Assembly (NCBI RefSeq): GCF_026427775.1
Contig: NZ_CP044532.1
Coordinates: 186,001-250,000 of the forward strand
Length of the DNA stretch: 64,000 nt
From: Arthrobacter sp. CDRTa11
GTDB lineage: Bacteria > Actinomycetota > Actinomycetes > Actinomycetales > Micrococcaceae
Direction of reading: 5' to 3'
Positions 45,590 through 53,748 of this stretch are shown piece after piece (the stretch's first letter is position 1; the number at the start of each line of letters is the position of its first letter). The translations under genes were made by a program, and so were the position numbers. The notes beneath the pieces are model-generated. The model saw nothing but the letters and a program-made list of their open reading frames with translations, ran no database searches and had not been told where the DNA came from.

Positions 45590-46630
45590 TTAAGCCGAGG
45601 TGGAGTTTCGGACCACCAGCGAGCTTTCGAGCGTCAGTTGCGGCTGCTCCAAGGGCAGGCCTTCCATCAGGCGCCGCAGCTGTTCTCCGGCCTTGGCCCC
45701 CAGTGGGGTTGCGGGCAGATGGACACTGGTCAGGCTGGGATTGCTGGTGGCGGAGTACGGCAGGTCATCGAACCCGGCCACGGCCAGCTCCGCCGGGATC
45801 TGGACCCCGGCAACGCGGGCTTCCTGCAGCACGCCGTACGCGTGGGTGTCCGTAGCGCAGACGACGGCGGTGATCCCCGCTTCCTGCCACCGCGGCCATA
45901 CGGCCGCGAACGCCTGGGCAGCGGCGCCGACGTCGATGGTGGTGCTGATGATGCTGCCCGGCTTCACCGAAATACCGCGTGCCTGGGCTTCGGCAAGGAA
46001 GGCTGCACGGCGGACGTCGAAGGTTGCCGTGCCGGTCAGGCTGTCCAGGTACGCCACCTCTGAATGCCCGACGGCGGCCAGGTGCGCCGCCAGTTCACGG
46101 GCACCATGGGCTACATCCAGATTGACCGAAGGGGCGTAGGCCTCCAGGCCCGGTGCGTCCAGCAGCACAAGGGGTCCGGCTGCCGAAAGCTCTTCGAGGA
46201 AGTCCGCGTTTGGGGCGTCCACCAGCAGGCCGGCCGGACGGAGTGCCATCAGTTTCCTGACGTCGTCCGCCTGCGGAAATTCACCGGCGTCGGTCACTGA
46301 CAACAGCAGCTGGTAATCGGCGCCGAGGGATTCCCGGACGCCGGCAATCACCTTGGCGAAGAACGGGTTGGAGATGTCCGGTGCCACCAGCAGGACGATG
46401 GAGCTCACACCCTTGGCGAGGGAGCTGCCGATGCCGTCCACCACGTAGCCGAGCTCGGAGATTGCTTCCCGGACCCGGGAAATGTTGTCTTCTGAGACGC
46501 GTCCCGCGGTCTTGCCGTTGGCCACCAGGGAGACAGTCGCCGTCGAAACGCCGGCGCGGGCAGCCACCATGGCCGCCGTGACCCGCGGCGCACGCCCGGA
46601 CTGCTGGTTCACCTGTTCCGCGGATTTCAT
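45590..46630 (-). CDS. LacI family transcriptional regulator
   Basis: The 346-residue protein has a LacI HTH (VTAAMVAARAGVSTATVSLVANGK, residues 17-40) and an effector domain (ATDTHAYGVLQEARVAGVQIP, VAGFDDLPYSATSNP). It is not next to an obvious sugar operon. One possibility is that it controls the uridine-type operon at 53.7 kb. The ATG at 46630 is preferred over 46714 because the HTH then starts at the usual distance. Confidence 0.88.
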   Translation of the reverse strand: MKSAEQVNQQSGRAPRVTAAMVAARAGVSTATVSLVANGKTAGRVSEDNISRVREAISELGYVVDGIGSSLAKGVSSIVLLVAPDISNPFFAKVIAGVRESLGADYQLLLSVTDAGEFPQADDVRKLMALRPAGLLVDAPNADFLEELSAAGPLVLLDAPGLEAYAPSVNLDVAHGARELAAHLAAVGHSEVAYLDSLTGTATFDVRRAAFLAEAQARGISVKPGSIISTTIDVGAAAQAFAAVWPRWQEAGITAVVCATDTHAYGVLQEARVAGVQIPAELAVAGFDDLPYSATSNPSLTSVHLPATPLGAKAGEQLRRLMEGLPLEQPQLTLESSLVVRNSTSA

Positions 46631-46732
46631 ACCTCGATGGTAATGCGCCCTCCGCCGGCCACGCCTCCGGGTGACCTGCTCGTGGCAGTAGGTACGCAGG
46701 AAGGCATGGACCAAGCAGCGATATTGGTGCTG

Positions 46733-47350
46733 CTAGCGGGGCTTGAGGCGGTTGACCGGGGGCAGGTTGTGGTTGGTGGCAAGGATTCGAAGGGCGTCCA
46801 TGGCCGGCGTCCTGTCGGCCGATTCCAGCAGTCGCCAAGAGCGGTGCCCCGGATTTGAAAGCTCGCCGTCGACGTTAAGGCGGCAATTGACCGTGCGCTG
46901 CAGCGCCTGAGTGCCCCCGGCAACCTTGAAGGGTTTACGACCACCAAGTGTCGGTAGCTTGGCTGGAGGCAGGTGGTCAGCGACCAACACATCGATTTGC
47001 TGCTTGTCCCGCACGAAACGGTGGGCCGGGGCATCCTTGTCGATGGATTTCTGCAGGGTGTATCCCAGCCTGTTCAGAACCCCGGCCACCGACGACGTCG
47101 TCGCCCCGGTTTCGATGTGCAGAACGATGTCGACGTCTGCTGTTGGCCGGGAGACGGCCAGGCCGGCGGTGGCCGCATGCAGCTGGACCATGAGTCCGCC
47201 AACGAGTGTCCACTGGGTTGATGGCAGTTCCCGCGCGAGCTCAACACACTGCCGCCAGGGAGTTCCCCAGCCGCCCGGCGGCACAGGGACGGCCCAGACC
47301 TCGCGGTCGTCAGCGGGTTCGACTGGTATTTCCGTCGTCGGCTCAGACAT
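46733..47350 (-). CDS. Nucleotidyltransferase-like protein (AbiEii-type toxin candidate)
   Basis: The 205-residue protein has a nucleotidyltransferase-fold start: ELPSTQWTLVGGLMVQLHA and SRPTADVDIVLHI, with Asp pairs in the metal-site positions. The pattern is found in AbiEii-type toxins and stand-alone nucleotidyltransferases. The ATG at 47350 overlaps the preceding HTH gene by eight bases, typical of antitoxin-toxin pairs. The C-terminal part (LESADRTPAMDALRILATN) is helical. An enzymatic role in RNA, nucleotide or antibiotic modification cannot be excluded. Confidence 0.7.
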   Translation of the reverse strand: MSEPTTEIPVEPADDREVWAVPVPPGGWGTPWRQCVELARELPSTQWTLVGGLMVQLHAATAGLAVSRPTADVDIVLHIETGATTSSVAGVLNRLGYTLQKSIDKDAPAHRFVRDKQQIDVLVADHLPPAKLPTLGGRKPFKVAGGTQALQRTVNCRLNVDGELSNPGHRSWRLLESADRTPAMDALRILATNHNLPPVNRLKPR

Positions 47351-48032
47351 GGAGGAGCTCGTTGATGACGCGTTGCCCAGCAGTTCGTTCACGGGTTGAG
47401 AGGCTGCCCATCAGGTCTACTGCGATCGCAGCCAGGGGTGCACGGCAGTCAACGAAGGGCTCAGTGAATGCCACCTCCCGGACGATGGCGTTCCCGTCCG
47501 GGTCTTCGACCATCCCGAGGGCTGCGGCGAGCTGTTCGGCGTCGCCCAGCATCACATAGCCCTCGACGATGCCGCTGCCGCCAGTCAAGCCGAACCTGGC
47601 TGCTACTGCTTCACTGCGCAGGGCCGAGACGCCACCGGGAATAAGGTGATCCTGAAGGATAGGCATTCCATCCTGCGTCACCCGGTAGCGGCGGACCCGG
47701 TCCTTGTGGCGTGCCAGGAGGGCAACGTCCTCGGCGGTTCGGCCGCGGAGCCTGCTTTTCAGGCGTGACTTCTCAGACGATGAAATCCAACCCGGGTTGC
47801 CACCGGAGAGCATAGTCAGTGCCGCCCAAGCAACCTTGGGGGTCCAGGCGCGGCCCCGTCGAGTGCCTGCAGCTGCCTGTCGTTCCACCGACGAGCGATT
47901 CAGCAGCAGAACCCTACCAGCCTTGCCCATAACCGTCAGCTGGCCGGAGCCAACGAGCTGACGGACGGAAGCTTGAGTAATGCCGAGGCGTTGCCCGGCC
48001 TCTCGGGTGGTCACTGCTTCCATTGAACTCAT
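47343..48032 (-). CDS. HTH protein, putative antitoxin of the nucleotidyltransferase pair
   Basis: The 229-residue protein starts with an excisionase/MerR-like HTH (TREAGQRLGITQASVRQLVGSGQL, residues 8-31). A basic segment (LKSRLRGRTAEDVALLARHKDRVRRY) and a C-terminal helical domain follow. The layout resembles AbiEi-type antitoxins, which repress their own promoter and block the nucleotidyltransferase. The ATG at 48032 sits beside octamer repeats (ACACTAAT) that may be its operator. An alternative ATG (MEAVTT) is three codons later. Confidence 0.65.
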   Translation of the reverse strand: MSSMEAVTTREAGQRLGITQASVRQLVGSGQLTVMGKAGRVLLLNRSSVERQAAAGTRRGRAWTPKVAWAALTMLSGGNPGWISSSEKSRLKSRLRGRTAEDVALLARHKDRVRRYRVTQDGMPILQDHLIPGGVSALRSEAVAARFGLTGGSGIVEGYVMLGDAEQLAAALGMVEDPDGNAIVREVAFTEPFVDCRAPLAAIAVDLMGSLSTRERTAGQRVINELLHV

Positions 48033-48100
48033 ACACTAATGCTTTCTCATCGCAGCATATGTGTCAACACACTAATAGTCTCTTGAGGCAGTATTAGTGT
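48033..48100. promoter_or_regulatory. Three ACACTAAT octamers in the promoter of the HTH/nucleotidyltransferase pair
   Basis: Copies lie at 48033-48040 and 48069-48076 (same orientation) and 48093-48100 (inverted, ATTAGTGT). Two TTGACA-like elements read toward the genes (complement of 48098-48103 and 48062-48067). The local sequence is AT-rich for this genome. Confidence 0.6.
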
Positions 48101-48366
48101 CAATCGTGCGTCCTGCGGCAGGAGGCTGCTGCCGTCGCTTTATTCTTTGCTCGTTCCTGCTCGGAGCTGCCTGGACTGTCTACCGTACGGGCCACCCTTT
48201 TGCGATCGTAGATCCTCTGCCGGGGCTACTACCTAACCAAATCCCCTAACGACACGGTCAAAAATGGGGAGGTCGCTGCCACGGATGGAGAAGCGCCAAA
48301 GTTTAGCTTTGGGCCATCATCCGTCGCGACCTCGATGTAAGGGCCGCACGTCCCGCCGGAGGAAGC
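48101..48366. promoter_or_regulatory. Leader region before the deacetylase gene, no CDS seen
   Basis: About 265 bases without a credible gene. The 3' half folds into the nested hairpins described in the separate ncRNA entry. The 5' half presumably holds the promoter, and I see no strong consensus. Confidence 0.5.
48242..48333 (+). ncRNA. Candidate structured leader RNA (riboswitch-like or regulatory)
   Basis: Nested stems: GAGGTCGC (48269-48276) with GCGACCTC (48326-48333), inside it CGGATG (48282-48287) with CATCCG (48318-48323), and innermost CCAAAG (48296-48301) with CTTTGG (48307-48312). A fourth stem, TCCCC (48242-48246) with GGGGA (48266-48270), overlaps the outer one by two bases and could be an alternative fold. 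It ends about 33 bases before the deacetylase GTG. I cannot match it to a known riboswitch class. Confidence 0.5.
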
Positions 48367-49929
48367 GTGGAAAAGCCCAACAAAATACACCTACCGCTCG
48401 GGATCTCCCTTGCGGTAGTGGCCAGCCTGGTCCTGACCGCTTCAGTCGCTGTACCTGTCCAGCTGACACGCTCACCCCAAGTCATCAGTGCACTTCCCGG
48501 GCCGGCGCCGGAAAAGGTTGTCGTGGACGCGCCTGCATTCGTGGACATGCGTGTCCGCGGTGCAGGGTCGGTCCCCATCGTGGCCAGGTGGCAGTACATT
48601 AACGGCGCAGAGGCTTTTAATACCAGACTGGACGCACGCCTCTTGGGGATCTTGGACGCCCACGCCGGTGGCCGTCATGAGCCTTCAGTGCAGGACAGCG
48701 TTGCCGGGGTACCAATCAGGGATGGAGAGTCCGTCACCCATGAGGTGGTGCTGGCTACCGGAAGCATCGCAGGTTCGAGGTTCGTGCAGGAATCCATGGA
48801 CGGAGGCGTCCGGACCGGCTATACCGTGGAGATTACGTACGAGGACCTGGGTACCGGGGCAGTCACCGGCAGCGCCGCCCTGATCGACCCCGAAGAAATC
48901 AGCACGCTCCGCAGAATGCTCCGGGACGTGCCCGCACTTTCCGCCCCGGCCGGCTCGGAGCAGGAACCGGCGCCAAGACCGGCTGCCGAACGCGGCAACA
49001 CGTCAGCGGCAGACCCGGCGACGGGCACGGCGCCCATTCCTGATGGCGAGCTGCTCTCCGCCGTGACGTTCACTCCCGCCGGGGAAGTCAGCATCACTCT
49101 AAGTCGGGTTCCTGATACCGGCTCCGCACTGACGGATCCCGTCACCGTCGTCCTCAGCGCGGTAGCCACCAGCGACGTCCTGTCACCTGCCGGCCAGGCA
49201 CTTCGCCGCCAGGTCATCGCCGGAACGCCGTTCGAAAGGCCTGGTTCTTCGGGTGTTGAACGCATCAACTGCGACATAGTTGCCTGCGCTGCACTGACCT
49301 ACGATGACGGGCCGAACGCCCAAACCGCCCGGCTCCTGGAGATCCTTGAAAAGCACAACGTGAAAGCAACATTCTTCCAGCAGGGCGCGTACGTCAATTC
49401 CCACCCGCAGGTTGCCAGGTCGGTAGCGGACGGGGGGCATACGATAGCGAACCACACGATGAGCCACCCCTACCTGACCAAACTCTCACCAGCCGGTATT
49501 GCACGGGAGGTCCAAGGTGCGCAGGCGGCCATAGAAAAGGCGGCCGGTGTTGTGCCGGCCTACCTGCGGCCACCGTACGGTGCAACGAATGCCAGTGTCG
49601 CCTCTTCGGTGAGGCTACCCCAGGTCCTGTGGGATGTTGATGCTTTGGATTGGCAGTCCCGAAACAAGGCCGTCTTCATCCCGCGGATCATGAGCCTGGT
49701 CAAACCCGGATCTATCATTCTTCAGCATGACGTCCATGCCGCCACTGTGGATGGCCAGGACGAGCTCATTACGCAACTCAAGAACCGGGGCTACTACCTG
49801 GTGACTTTGCCACAGCTTTTCGCCGGGATAAAGCTGGCGCCGGGCGGATCCTATAAATGCCGCGGCGCAACACCCGGCTGTGTCAGCGGACGCCCGAACC
49901 TGCCACCTGCATCGGCCCAGCACAGGTGA
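48367..49929 (+). CDS. Secreted polysaccharide deacetylase (NodB domain)
   Basis: The 520-residue protein has an N-terminal signal/anchor helix (about residues 10-30) and a roughly 270-residue accessory domain, which may be a DUF3298/RsiV-like envelope domain. A NodB domain follows: LTYDDGPNAQTARLL (catalytic Asp), NHTMSHPYL (zinc-binding HxxxH), LRPPYGATN and ILQHDVHA. It should deacetylate peptidoglycan or chitin-like sugars outside the cell. The GTG at 48367 follows GGAGGA. Confidence 0.88.
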   Translation: MEKPNKIHLPLGISLAVVASLVLTASVAVPVQLTRSPQVISALPGPAPEKVVVDAPAFVDMRVRGAGSVPIVARWQYINGAEAFNTRLDARLLGILDAHAGGRHEPSVQDSVAGVPIRDGESVTHEVVLATGSIAGSRFVQESMDGGVRTGYTVEITYEDLGTGAVTGSAALIDPEEISTLRRMLRDVPALSAPAGSEQEPAPRPAAERGNTSAADPATGTAPIPDGELLSAVTFTPAGEVSITLSRVPDTGSALTDPVTVVLSAVATSDVLSPAGQALRRQVIAGTPFERPGSSGVERINCDIVACAALTYDDGPNAQTARLLEILEKHNVKATFFQQGAYVNSHPQVARSVADGGHTIANHTMSHPYLTKLSPAGIAREVQGAQAAIEKAAGVVPAYLRPPYGATNASVASSVRLPQVLWDVDALDWQSRNKAVFIPRIMSLVKPGSIILQHDVHAATVDGQDELITQLKNRGYYLVTLPQLFAGIKLAPGGSYKCRGATPGCVSGRPNLPPASAQHR

Positions 49930-49998
49930 ATGCTCTGCCCTGATGCCATAGGTACGCTGGAGTGGGACTGCCCGCTCCAAGCTCGCGCCACAATCGGT

Positions 49999-50011
49999 GT
50001 TACGGCGTAAC
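49999..50011. promoter_or_regulatory. Palindrome GTTAC-GGC-GTAAC
   Basis: It lies 83-95 bases upstream of the second deacetylase gene. The half-sites match those of the HxlR operators at 21160-21192. Confidence 0.35.
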
Positions 50012-50093
50012 TTTCGGTACCAAATGTACGCTGGGTATCGGCACGGCGGCACGACCACTTTGCCTGGCTAACAAGCAGGGGGACAACGTAGCC

Positions 50094-51008
50094 ATGCATC
50101 AAAAGGTCAGTAGCCCGCGGCGTCGGGCGTTTCTTCTCTCGGCCACAGCTTTGCTGCTCTCCGGTTGCAAACCCGGAGAGTTACCGTCAGCGCCCAAACC
50201 GACTGTAGCCGCGGCGCCTGCAGCTTCGGCCGATGCACCGGCTCCTGACATCGCTCCCGGTCCGAAACCACTCATACGGGATGCCGCGCCCGAGCCGGCA
50301 GTCCAGTCGCAGGATCAGATACACGCCGGGTTCTCTGAGCACCGTCCTTCCTATTGGGGCCTCCAGGCGCCAAACGTCGTCCAATCCCTGCCACAACCCG
50401 CCGCAGGGATCGCACTGACCGTGGATTTTTGCGGCGGCCCGGGAGGCAGCAGAACTGACCAGTCAGTCCTAAACATGCTGAAACGCCACGGGGTCCCGGC
50501 AACGCTCTTCCTGAACACCCGATGGATCCACCACAACCAGAACCTGGTACAGGAACTCGCCGCCGAACCCCTCTTTGAACTCGCCAACCACGGAACCCGC
50601 CACGCCCCGCTGAGTGTGGAGGGTAAATCCGCCTACGGGATCCCCGGAACGCGAAACAGGCATGAGGTTTACGAGGAGATCATGTCCAACGACAACCTCC
50701 TGAGGAAAATCACTGGTAAGCGCCCGCGCTTTTTCCGTCCCGGCACCGCTTACCTGGACGACGTTGCAGCCGAAATCTGTCTGGCCCTCGGCGTGATCCC
50801 CACCGGCTTCAGCATCAATGCCGACGCCGGGGCAACATACTCAGCGTCAGTTGTCGCCGCCGAAACGGCCAAAGCCCGGCCCGGTGACATCATCATTTCC
50901 CACGGCAACCGCCCCGGCTCCGGCACGGCGGCCGGCCTCGCGGCGGCTATCCCGGCCCTCCTGGAGAAGGGCTACGCCTTCACCACCCTCGGCGCAGCCC
51001 TATCCTGA
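50094..51008 (+). CDS. Polysaccharide deacetylase family lipoprotein
   Basis: The 304-residue protein has a signal peptide with a twin Arg-rich start (SPRRRAFLLSATALLLSGC) and lipobox Cys near residue 25, then a Pro/Ala-rich linker and a NodB-like domain. The catalytic region reads LTVDFCGGPGG, with NHGTRHAPL for the histidine motif, RFFRPGTAYLDD and IIISHGNRP. It differs from the canonical TFDDGP, so activity on standard sugars is less certain. It follows the first deacetylase by about 165 bases, possibly as a paralogue with a separate promoter. Confidence 0.85.
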   Translation: MHQKVSSPRRRAFLLSATALLLSGCKPGELPSAPKPTVAAAPAASADAPAPDIAPGPKPLIRDAAPEPAVQSQDQIHAGFSEHRPSYWGLQAPNVVQSLPQPAAGIALTVDFCGGPGGSRTDQSVLNMLKRHGVPATLFLNTRWIHHNQNLVQELAAEPLFELANHGTRHAPLSVEGKSAYGIPGTRNRHEVYEEIMSNDNLLRKITGKRPRFFRPGTAYLDDVAAEICLALGVIPTGFSINADAGATYSASVVAAETAKARPGDIIISHGNRPGSGTAAGLAAAIPALLEKGYAFTTLGAALS

Positions 51009-51040
51009 GTTCGCAACCAAGGGCTACTGTCCGCCGGATA

Positions 51041-51802
51041 TCAAGAGTCCTTGGACGCGAGGGCCAGTTCCCAGGCAGCCTGATGGCGTTCGACGTAGTC
51101 AGCGGCGGCCCGCCAGTGGTCACCGTGTCCATTGAGGTACATGCCGGCCCATGGCTGGAACCCGGTGGCGTTGGCGGACTTCAGTAGATTGAACATCGCT
51201 GCTGTCCGTTTCGCCATTGCGGCCGGCAGCGCCCTGCGCAGGCTGTCATCGGCGTCGTATCCGTCCACGACGGCGCGCAACCTTAAGGACGCCTCCTCCA
51301 CGGGCTGCCCGTCGAACAGCACACCGAATGACTGTGCCGCGTAGGCCAGGTCCCACAGCCGGGTGCTGGGGCCGGCGCCGTCCCAGTCAATGAACACCCA
51401 GCGGTCACCAAGGATGAGGTTCCAGGGCGCGAGGTCGTTATGGCACATCAGATTTGGATTCTCTGCCGGCAGCAGCATCTTCCAGTCGCACTGACGGGGA
51501 ACACCAAGGGTTTCGCTGGCATCGTGGATGTGGCGGATCATCCGGCCAACGCGACGTAATTCGTCCTGGCCAAGTGGCAACAGATTGATCGCGGGTTCGC
51601 CTTCGACATACTCCACCACCTGCCGACCTTTTTCGTCGCGGCCCAGGGGCTGGGGAACATCCAACCCGGCGGACCGAAGCGCAGCAAGATAGCTCTGTAC
51701 AGCGGACGAGTTTTCCACCCAGGGCTTCCGGACGGTGTGACCGATGCGGACAACACTTTCGGACGCATTACCGCCTGCCAGTTCTTGCTCCTCAGGGACC
51801 AT
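51041..51802 (-). CDS. APH-family phosphotransferase
   Basis: The 253-residue kinase fold has VEYVEGEPAINLLPL in the linker, the catalytic CHNDLAPWNLI loop (HxDxxxxN) near residue 142 and the Mg-binding FIDWDGAG. It resembles aminoglycoside or homoserine/choline kinase-like proteins. The substrate is unknown, and resistance should not be assumed. It is intact, unlike the fragment at 37253-37642. Confidence 0.83.
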   Translation of the reverse strand: MVPEEQELAGGNASESVVRIGHTVRKPWVENSSAVQSYLAALRSAGLDVPQPLGRDEKGRQVVEYVEGEPAINLLPLGQDELRRVGRMIRHIHDASETLGVPRQCDWKMLLPAENPNLMCHNDLAPWNLILGDRWVFIDWDGAGPSTRLWDLAYAAQSFGVLFDGQPVEEASLRLRAVVDGYDADDSLRRALPAAMAKRTAAMFNLLKSANATGFQPWAGMYLNGHGDHWRAAADYVERHQAAWELALASKDS

Positions 51803-51915
51803 CCCAGCAGGCTACTGGGCACAAGGCTGATGTCCAAAGGCCTGTGTTGCAGCTGCCTACGAGATCGCTTGGAAACGGCAAGCCGCGCTCCAAACGCGCC
51901 GCGCTAAACTGAATC

Positions 51916-52761
51916 ATGGTCGGTGCCCGTATCCGCCTTCTGGCTTGGCTCGTCGTCCTGGCGACGTTCCTCGGGGCGTGCGCGCCCTCGATCGGCCTCG
52001 ACGAAACCGCCACCGCCCCGCCCATCCCGGCTTCCTCGGCCCCGCCGCCCACGGGCGATGCTGCCCTCGCCCCTCAGGCAGCACAGATCCCGACGCAGGT
52101 TCCCACCCCGCCGCCGGTTCCGGAGCCGGCCCCTGTTCCCGCGCCGGCCCCGATGCCCCAGGCGTTCGCCCTCAATCTGTACCAGGAGGGGGACTTCGTC
52201 CCGCAGTACACCTTCGACTGGTGTGTTGCGGCGAGCATCCAGATGGCGCACAACCTGATCGATGACACTGGCGGCGGCACGTGGACCGATCCCGTCCAGC
52301 AGGGCGACCTGTGGGAGATGGCACGGGCAAGGTCGTCCAACTCGTTCAACGGCGCCAACCCGTTGGGCTGGGCGCAGGTGCTGACTGAAGTGGGAATGGG
52401 GCCGTACACCGTGGTCAGCATTGCCGATTACCAGGAGGCGCTGCGGACAGCGGCGCGCGCCATCGCAGACACGGGCCGCCCGGTGGGGCTGGTGATGTGG
52501 CGCGGCCGCCACGCATGGGTGATGAGCGGGTTTGAATCGCTTGGCGATCCCCACCAGTTCCCGGAGTTCTCGGTCACAGGCGTCCGCGTCCTGGATCCGC
52601 TCCACCCGCACGGCAGCGGCCAGTGGGGCCCGTCGCCCGCGCCCAACAGCCTGCTCAGCCCAGAGCAGCTGGCCACGCAGTTTGTGGTCCGCGAGCCGCG
52701 GCGCTGGAGCGGCGACCTGCCCACCGGCTACCTGCTGGTGCTGCCGGTCGCCCAGGGCTGA
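51916..52761 (+). CDS. C39-like peptidase-domain lipoprotein
   Basis: The 281-residue protein has a signal peptide ending in a lipobox (ATFLGAC, Cys21), a Pro/Ala-rich linker of about 60 residues and a papain-like domain. The candidate catalytic Cys is in FDWCVAASIQMAHN and the His in WRGRHAWVMSGF, with an Asp in RVLDPLHP. It could cleave peptides at the cell surface, or be a binding version of the fold. Confidence 0.78.
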   Translation: MVGARIRLLAWLVVLATFLGACAPSIGLDETATAPPIPASSAPPPTGDAALAPQAAQIPTQVPTPPPVPEPAPVPAPAPMPQAFALNLYQEGDFVPQYTFDWCVAASIQMAHNLIDDTGGGTWTDPVQQGDLWEMARARSSNSFNGANPLGWAQVLTEVGMGPYTVVSIADYQEALRTAARAIADTGRPVGLVMWRGRHAWVMSGFESLGDPHQFPEFSVTGVRVLDPLHPHGSGQWGPSPAPNSLLSPEQLATQFVVREPRRWSGDLPTGYLLVLPVAQG

Positions 52762-52829
52762 TCTGCCGGTCGCCGCCAGGTCCGGCCTACGCGTCCTTCG
52801 CGCCCGAGCCGTGATTGATTCACCCGTCA

Positions 52830-53237
52830 CTAGGGCGTGTTGTCCGCGTCCGGCTTCATTTCGATGAGCTGGATGAGGTTGCCGCAGGTGTCATCAAAGA
52901 CGGCCACGAAAGCTGTGCCGATGTCCGTGGGTGGCTGGGTGAACACCACGCCCAGGCCGGTCAGCCTGGCGTGCTCGGCCTCAATGTTGTCGACCGCGAA
53001 TTGCGCGAGGGGGATGCCGTCTTCGGCAAGGGCATCCCGGTACGGCTTCACGGCAGGGTGGCGCGCAGGCTCCAGCAGGAGCTCCGGGCCGTGGGGCGAT
53101 TCGGGCGAGACAACGGTGAGCCAAGAGTCCTCACCGAGGGGGATGTCATGCCGCTTCTGGAAGCCGAGCACCTCGGTGTAGAAGGCGAGGGCTGCCCGCT
53201 GGTCATCGACGAAAAGGCTTGTCAGGGCAATCTTCAT
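52830..53237 (-). CDS. VOC family protein (glyoxalase-like)
   Basis: The 135-residue protein has the paired beta-alpha-beta-beta-beta units of the VOC fold (IALTSLFVDDQRAALAFYTEVLGF, PLAQFAVDNIEAEHARL, and a late ...GNLIQLIEMKP strand with the metal-site Glu). Its ATG overlaps the stop of the upstream ArsR gene (ATGA). Small VOC proteins beside ArsR regulators often handle reactive metabolites or drugs; the exact role is unknown. Confidence 0.85.
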   Translation of the reverse strand: MKIALTSLFVDDQRAALAFYTEVLGFQKRHDIPLGEDSWLTVVSPESPHGPELLLEPARHPAVKPYRDALAEDGIPLAQFAVDNIEAEHARLTGLGVVFTQPPTDIGTAFVAVFDDTCGNLIQLIEMKPDADNTP

Positions 53238-53527
53238 GGTTCGGTCCTCTTTCTGGTGGGCCATCGTCCGGTGATCTGGGCGAGGGGCTCTGGGTTGAAG
53301 TAGTGGAATTTGGAGCGTCCGCGCCGCTCCGTCGTCAGCAGGCCGGCTGACTCGAGCACGCCAAGGTGCTGGGAGATTGCCTGGCGGGTGAGGCTGAGGC
53401 CATGGCGCATCGCGAGCACGGAACAGAGCTCGAAGAGCGTCTGGCCGTCGCGCACCGACAATTCGTCCAGGACCAAGCGCCTCGTCTCATCGTCCAGGGC
53501 TCGGAACACATCGACCATGAAAGCCAT
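53234..53527 (-). CDS. ArsR family regulator
   Basis: The 97-residue protein has the ArsR winged helix (VFRALDDETRRLVLDELS, RQAISQHLGVLESAGLLTTERRGRSKFHYF). It belongs to the branch often coupled to VOC or SRPBCC genes and lacks the Cys metal-binding motif of classic ArsR. It is cotranslated with the VOC gene. The ATG at 53527 or the next ATG at 53518 could be the start. Confidence 0.85.
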   Translation of the reverse strand: MAFMVDVFRALDDETRRLVLDELSVRDGQTLFELCSVLAMRHGLSLTRQAISQHLGVLESAGLLTTERRGRSKFHYFNPEPLAQITGRWPTRKRTEP

Positions 53528-53616
53528 GATAGGCAAGTGGCAGCTTGCATATCAAGGCCTGACGGGAAAGTGCTTCCCTGGCGGGACGTCCCGCTGCGGA
53601 ACCTTCCAAGTCAATT

Positions 53617-53634
53617 ACGTTAACCGCTTGACGT
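53617..53634. promoter_or_regulatory. Operator 1, ACGTTAACCGCTTGACGT
   Basis: This 18-base near-palindrome precedes the uridine-type operon. The second copy lies 24 bases downstream, differing in one base. Confidence 0.65.
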
Positions 53635-53640
53635 GGGCCA

Positions 53641-53658
53641 ACGTTAAGCGCTTGACGT
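53641..53658. promoter_or_regulatory. Operator 2, ACGTTAAGCGCTTGACGT
   Basis: It is centred on AAGCGCTT. The pair carries TTGACG hexamers that could serve as -35 elements, with CATGAT (53676-53681) as -10. LacI-type binding is inferred. Confidence 0.7.
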
Positions 53659-53748
53659 TATCCTGCAGAAGATGTCATGATCTCCCTTGATTGCTTACCG
53701 CCCTGCCCGGCACTTCCCTCCGGCAGCCCCAATGACGTGGAGATTGAT

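Noticed and set aside
44443..45855. 470-residue plus-strand frame over the alarmone-synthetase-like gene
   Set aside because: Antisense shadow; the minus strand has RelA/SpoT motifs.
51041..51802. Reading the APH-family kinase as an antibiotic resistance gene
   Set aside because: The motifs only show the kinase fold; no feature ties it to a drug-specific family.
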